NCBI GenBank assembly: GCA_015257605.1
Contig: JABZJV010000016.1
Span: 1-15,425, forward strand
DNA length: 15,425 nucleotides
DNA from: Nanosynbacter sp.
Lineage (GTDB): Bacteria > Patescibacteriota > Saccharimonadia > Saccharimonadales > Saccharimonadaceae
Reading direction: 5' to 3'
Positions 12,609-15,425 of this stretch are shown one piece after another (the first letter of the stretch is position 1; each line of letters opens with the position of its first letter). Under the pieces are notes generated by a model. It saw only the letters and a list, made by a program, of their open reading frames with translations. It did not search any database and was not told the origin of the DNA. The position numbers and the translations under genes are program-made.

Positions 12609-13216
12609 ATGCCTATTAAGTCTCGTGAAAGGATTCCAAGATTCAATCCTCGGACTGATATCCCCACCATCCCCAACGCTATGAGTATTGCTGGCGCGGT
12701 TCTAGCCTGGTGCGGCGCCAAACGCATTGATACCGCTGCTGGTGTCGACAGGTTGCCGCGGGCCGGTTCATCGACGTTCTAGACGGCATCGTCACCCGCA
12801 AAACAGGGCAGACAAGCGATTTCGGCGCGTTGCTGGATGCTGGGCTAGACAAAGCTGTCACTGCCATCATCCTTTATGAGATAAAAAGTAAAAACCTCGC
12901 ACCAACGGAAATAATCGCCGCCATCACAGCTTTTAATGGAATCAACGCCGTTGCCAGCGCCAAAACGATAGTTGAAGCTGGCGATGAAACCGTACGCCCG
13001 GAAATCTCTGGCAAATTGGCGCTAGCGCTCGAAACCAGCTCATTGCTAGCCCACCTAGTCGGCAGCCGTCTCGAAACCACCGGCCAGAGCCAGCTCGCCA
13101 GAGTTGCTCGCGGTATCGGCAATTTAGCGTTCGCTGTATCGCTGCCGTTCGCATTTAAATCAACGCTTTCGTACATTGAACGCGCCCGGCAATCAAAACA
13201 CCGAAATGATAAATAA
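12609..13216 (+). pseudogene. CDP-alcohol phosphatidyltransferase (PgsA-like), frameshifted
   Basis: Two overlapping frames together make one phosphatidyltransferase. Frame A from ATG 12609 reads MPIKSRERIPRF... with TIPNAMSIAGAVLAWCGAKR and runs into TAG at 12780. Frame B, open after TGA 12728-12730, carries the catalytic motif DVLDGIVTR, KTGQTSDF, G, ALLDAGLD starting at 12773, fitting D-xx-DG-xx-AR-x8-G-xxx-D-xxx-D except that Thr replaces Ala, and ends at 13216. The switch falls near 12745-12757 and needs one added base; the restored protein would be 202 aa, normal for the family that makes phosphatidylglycerophosphate or similar lipids. No slippery heptamer is seen, so mutation or a sequencing error is more likely than programmed frameshifting. 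The catalytic motif is intact, so an assembly error is a real possibility. Confidence 0.8.
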
Positions 13217-13297
13217 ACAAGCAAAACTGGCGATTTGCGGCCTGAAGAGGATTTTTGGCTATTTTGTTGCAAAAAATAGTAAATTATTGCGAAACTA

Positions 13298-13331
13298 TTG
13301 ACACCGCCGTCCATATGTGATATATATATAT
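13298..13331 (+). promoter_or_regulatory. Promoter of island 2
   Basis: TTGACA 13298-13303, a 17-nt spacer, then TATATA beginning at 13321 within GTGA-TATATATATAT-CAGC. The block is the same as at 1681-1697 (GTGA-TATATATAT-TAGC) except for two extra bases and one T/C change, and TTTT follows in both. Confidence 0.65.
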
Positions 13332-13340
13332 CAGCTTTTT

Positions 13341-13415
13341 GCTCAAAGTATTCGTAAAAAAGGGCAAGAAGTAGCCCTTTTGCTTTGAGCGAAAACACTT
13401 CCCTAAGGAGGGGAA
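13341..13415 (+). promoter_or_regulatory. Structured leader of island 2 with Shine-Dalgarno in a hairpin loop
   Basis: Two nested stems: outer GCTCAAAG 13341-13348 with CTTTGAGC 13383-13390, inner AAAAGGGC 13358-13365 with GCCCTTTT 13374-13381 (8-nt loop). The inner hairpin ending in a T-run could also act as an early terminator or attenuator. A third small hairpin TTCCC 13399-13403 with GGGAA 13411-13415 places the Shine-Dalgarno bases AAGGAG in its 7-nt loop, next to ATG 13416. Confidence 0.6.
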
Positions 13416-13979
13416 ATGAGACGCTTTTTCAAGAAGGCGGCGCGCGCCCTGCGCGCCCGCCGCGAGCTGGTGACCGTCGCGGCGGTCGCCATCATTGCCG
13501 CCGTCCTGATCGGCGGCGGCCAGGCCACCCTGGCTGCCATCGTCGCCGCGGGCGCGGCTGGCCTGATGGCCGGCCACGCCAAGCGGTACCGTCTGGCGGC
13601 GCGCGATGCGCGCCGCCAGGTCAGTGAGCTCCGCGAGGAGCTCACTGAGTCGGATAACTGCTTCTCTCTCCTGAGCCGCCTGGCTCAAGAGCGAGAAGAG
13701 GATCTCTCTTGGATTGAGAGGCAGGCGCGCCTGTCTCTCGCCGATAGTCGCAAGATTATCGACGATTACAGGATTTTCCTGAAAGGAGGAGAGGAGGCGT
13801 CTCCTCTCCTACGCTCCCTCTTTTCTGAGGCTTTGAAAGAATGGTCGAATATTAATGACGGTCTCGAAACCGTCATTAACAACGTTGGCCAGGAGCTGGT
13901 CGGCGAGCAGACGCAGCTCGCCGACCTGTACGACACCGAGGAGGTGAACACCACCGACACTGCCACCGCCGAGGAGTGA
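13416..13979 (+). CDS. Small membrane protein with coiled coil, unknown function, hyperstructured coding RNA
   Basis: I do not recognise this 187-aa protein. It has a strongly basic N-terminus (MRRFFKKAARALRARRE), one or two hydrophobic Ala/Gly/Val-rich segments at about residues 18-33 and 36-53, a basic stretch (HAKRYRLAARDARRQ) and a long acidic, mostly helical region (about 65-165) with coiled-coil character, ending in an acidic Thr/Glu tail. The topology suggests a membrane-anchored cytoplasmic helical domain. AAGGAGG at 13405-13411 is the strongest Shine-Dalgarno sequence in the window. Base composition is visibly more GC-rich than in neighbouring genes. The mRNA is a near-continuous chain of perfect hairpins. 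It shares promoter type and architecture with the 129-aa gene at 1906, but the proteins are not recognisably homologous. Confidence 0.85.
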   Translation: MRRFFKKAARALRARRELVTVAAVAIIAAVLIGGGQATLAAIVAAGAAGLMAGHAKRYRLAARDARRQVSELREELTESDNCFSLLSRLAQEREEDLSWIERQARLSLADSRKIIDDYRIFLKGGEEASPLLRSLFSEALKEWSNINDGLETVINNVGQELVGEQTQLADLYDTEEVNTTDTATAEE

Positions 13980-13990
13980 CCCTCCTCGGC
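13436..13990 (+). repeat. Chain of perfect inverted repeats spanning the 187-aa gene
   Basis: Paired arms with short loops, all read directly: 13436-13440 plus 13442-13447 with 13451-13461 (11 bp, one bulge); 13519-13524/13529-13534 (6 bp); 13593-13604/13608-13619 (12 bp); 13621-13632/13637-13648 (12 bp, GCGA loop); 13672-13677/13682-13687 (6 bp); 13716-13739 (24-nt palindrome, one G-U); 13787-13796/13801-13810 (10 bp); 13852-13862/13869-13879 (11 bp); 13898-13908/13916-13926 (11 bp); 13968-13976/13982-13990 (9 bp, stop codon in the loop). Confidence 0.92.
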
Positions 13991-13994
13991 AGAA

Positions 13995-14080
13995 AAGGGC
14001 TTTTTTAAGCCCGTCAGAAAATAGCCCGCCAGAGCCCTAAGGTTCGGCGCGAGGCTCATCTGGCGGGCTATTTTCTTTGG
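13995..14080 (+). terminator. Double hairpin terminator at the end of island 2
   Basis: A small hairpin GGGCTT/AAGCCC with loop TTTT (13997-14012) is followed by a very large one. Arms 14016-14033 and 14059-14076 are complementary over 18 bp without mismatch around a 25-nt loop that itself holds GCC/GGC pairing. The right arm ends in TATTTTCTTT, suiting termination on the plus strand. It separates island 2 from topA. Confidence 0.8.
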
Positions 14081-14134
14081 TTTATTATTCTCAGCAACCA
14101 GCACTAATTTGGCATTTTTAGCAAATCGGTTTAC

Positions 14135-14140
14135 TATTAT
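14135..14140 (+). promoter_or_regulatory. -10 box of topA
   Basis: TATTAT ends 6 nt before ATG 14147. TTGGCA at 14109-14114 is a possible -35 at a long spacing of 20 nt. No Shine-Dalgarno sequence precedes the start, so the message is probably leaderless. Confidence 0.45.
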
Positions 14141-14146
14141 ATAAGT

Positions 14147-15425
14147 ATGAAGAATCTGGTTATCGTCGAGTCGCCAGCCAAAGCCAAAACTATCGAGAAA
14201 TATCTCGGCAATGATTTTCATGTTTTGTCAAGCGTGGGGCATATTCGCGCTATCGCCAAAAAAACCAAAGACGGCACGCCGCCAATTGATATCCAGCACG
14301 GCTTCAAAACGACTTACGAAATCGACCCGGAAAAGAAAAAGGTAATTACCGAGCTGAAAAAGGCCGTCAAAGAAGTAGGCGCTAGCAACGTTTGGCTAGC
14401 CACCGATGAAGACCGCGAGGGCGAGGCGATTGCTTGGCATCTGTGCGAAGTTCTAAAGCTTGACCCCAAAACTACCAAGCGTATTACTTTTCACGAAATT
14501 ACCAAATCGGCTATCGAGGAAGCAATCAAGCATCCGCGCACCGTTGATATGAAGCTAGTCGAAGCCCAGCAAGCGCGGCAAATCCTCGACCGAATTGTCG
14601 GCTTCGAACTTAGCCCGGTCGTCTGGCAAAAAGTTCCCGGCGGCAAGTCAGCTGGCCGCGTCCAAAGCCCGGCCGTACGTCTACTAGTCGAGCGCGAGCA
14701 CGAAATTGACGCTTTCGCTGGTAATTCACAGTTCAAAGTAACCGCCATTTTCGCCGCTGGCAAACAAGAACTAAAAGCCGAGCTAAAACAGCGTTTCGAC
14801 AGCGAGGACGCAGCCCGAGCTTTCCTCGAATCGCTGGCTAGCGCCACTTTCACCGTTACCGATATCAGCACCAGCCCGTCAAGCCGCAACCCAGCCGCGC
14901 CGTTCACGACCAGCACTCTGCAACAAGAGGCCAACAGCAAGCTAGGCATGGGCTCGCGCGCTACCATGGCCAGCGCCCAAAAACTATATCAAGAGGGCTG
15001 CATTACTTACATGCGTACTGATAGTGTCAACTTGTCAAGCCAGGCCATCGCTGCTAGCGCCGATTACATCAAACGCTTATACGGCATCGAATACTCGCAT
15101 GTCCGCAAGTTCAAAACTAAATCCGCCGGCGCCCAAGAAGCCCACGAAGCGATTCGCCCAACCGACATTACTCGCGAATCGGTCAGCGGCAGCGACTATG
15201 ACCAGCGTCTCTACGACCTCATCCGCCGGCGTACGCTGGCCAGCCAAATGGCGCCAGCCAAGCTAGAGAATACGACAATTACGATTAGTATTAACGACGG
15301 GGGAAAGCAAAATAACTCAAGCAAGACCAACGACAAGCTCGTCTTTGAAGCCAAGGGTCAAGTCGTCCTCTTCGACGGCTTCCTGCGCGTTTATGGCGGC
15401 GGTAAAGATGACACAATTTTGCCAA
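14147..15425 (+). CDS. topA: DNA topoisomerase I (type IA), 5' part
   Basis: TopA relaxes negative supercoils through a 5'-phosphotyrosine intermediate. The frame runs from ATG 14147 to the window end (426 codons) without a stop, so the C-terminal part, including any zinc-ribbon domains, is outside. Visible motifs: the TOPRIM start NLVIVESPAKAKTIEKYL, the acidic triad segment ATDEDREGEAIAWHL near residues 84-98, ITFHEIT, the QQARQILDRIVGFELSPVVW hinge near 142-161, GRVQSPAVRLLVERE, and the active-site segment EGCITYMRTDSVNLS near 283-297 with the nucleophilic Tyr. SAGAQEAHEAIRPTD follows as expected. topA next to dprA is a common bacterial arrangement. Confidence 0.96.
   Translation, partial: MKNLVIVESPAKAKTIEKYLGNDFHVLSSVGHIRAIAKKTKDGTPPIDIQHGFKTTYEIDPEKKKVITELKKAVKEVGASNVWLATDEDREGEAIAWHLCEVLKLDPKTTKRITFHEITKSAIEEAIKHPRTVDMKLVEAQQARQILDRIVGFELSPVVWQKVPGGKSAGRVQSPAVRLLVEREHEIDAFAGNSQFKVTAIFAAGKQELKAELKQRFDSEDAARAFLESLASATFTVTDISTSPSSRNPAAPFTTSTLQQEANSKLGMGSRATMASAQKLYQEGCITYMRTDSVNLSSQAIAASADYIKRLYGIEYSHVRKFKTKSAGAQEAHEAIRPTDITRESVSGSDYDQRLYDLIRRRTLASQMAPAKLENTTITISINDGGKQNNSSKTNDKLVFEAKGQVVLFDGFLRVYGGGKDDTILP

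Noticed and set aside
12731..12780. Programmed frameshift in the phosphatidyltransferase gene
   Set aside because: The overlap of the two frames has no slippery heptamer, upstream Shine-Dalgarno stimulator or evident downstream pseudoknot.
13980..14146. A second hammerhead or other self-cleaving ribozyme at the end of island 2
   Set aside because: No CTGATGA core on either strand of this region; only hairpins with terminator character are present.
1..15425. CRISPR arrays, insertion sequences, tRNA genes
   Set aside because: No regularly spaced direct repeats, transposase frames with terminal repeats, or tRNA cloverleaf motifs were seen on either strand.
1..15425. Recoding of TGA as an amino acid (as in some CPR lineages)
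   Set aside because: TGA acts as a normal stop in several genes (for example at 7603-7601 and 2293-2295), and conserved Gly and Trp positions use standard codons.

Overview
The window looks like a chromosome fragment from a host-associated member of the Patescibacteria/CPR, most likely Candidatus Saccharibacteria (TM7). This rests on gene content (der, pth, dprA, a pgsA-like gene, topA with small uncharacterised genes between them), standard-code use of TGA as stop, and very short or absent mRNA leaders. The taxon call is inference, about 0.7.

Layout. 1-122 is the 3' end of a pseudouridine synthase gene. 235-1638 is der. 1639-2422 is a small island (island 1): promoter, structured leader, a 129-aa membrane-anchored protein, and a 3' UTR that ends in a complete type III hammerhead ribozyme. 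2424-9811 is mostly metal homeostasis: a COG0523 GTPase (minus), pth (plus), a DUF475/TerC-like membrane protein (minus), a YraQ/ArsP-type permease with its TIGR03943 partner (plus), a minus-strand operon of a nicotianamine-synthase-like enzyme, a second COG0523 GTPase and an unknown protein, and a divergent Fur/Zur-family regulator. 9814-11308 is a two-gene minus-strand operon of unknown function. 11358-11607 is a probable structured non-coding RNA with its own promoter and terminator. 11663-12544 is dprA. 12609-13216 is a frameshifted CDP-alcohol phosphatidyltransferase gene. 13298-14080 is island 2, and 14147 to the end is topA (partial).

The metal genes fit one zinc-limitation programme. 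A Fur-family repressor gene and the nicotianamine-synthase-like operon are divergent, and their two predicted promoters share -35 sequences inside a 23-bp operator-like palindrome (TTATTGCAA-n5-TTGCAATAA). The proposed scheme is that the chelator and COG0523 GTPases scavenge and deliver metal, while YraQ/TIGR03943 and DUF475 handle membrane transport. Related palindromes recur inside or beside other genes of the region.

The most unusual content is the pair of islands. Both have a TTGA..-17-TATATAT promoter, a long folded leader, a Shine-Dalgarno-led gene for a small protein with N-terminal membrane segment(s), and a 3' structured element. Their coding sequences are packed with tandem perfect inverted repeats, many with 4-7 nt loops, as in ssRNA-phage or viroid-like RNAs. 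Island 1 carries the hammerhead. I know of no description of such a family. Most other promoter-proximal genes here seem to be transcribed leaderless from extended -10 boxes, so the islands are also expressed differently.
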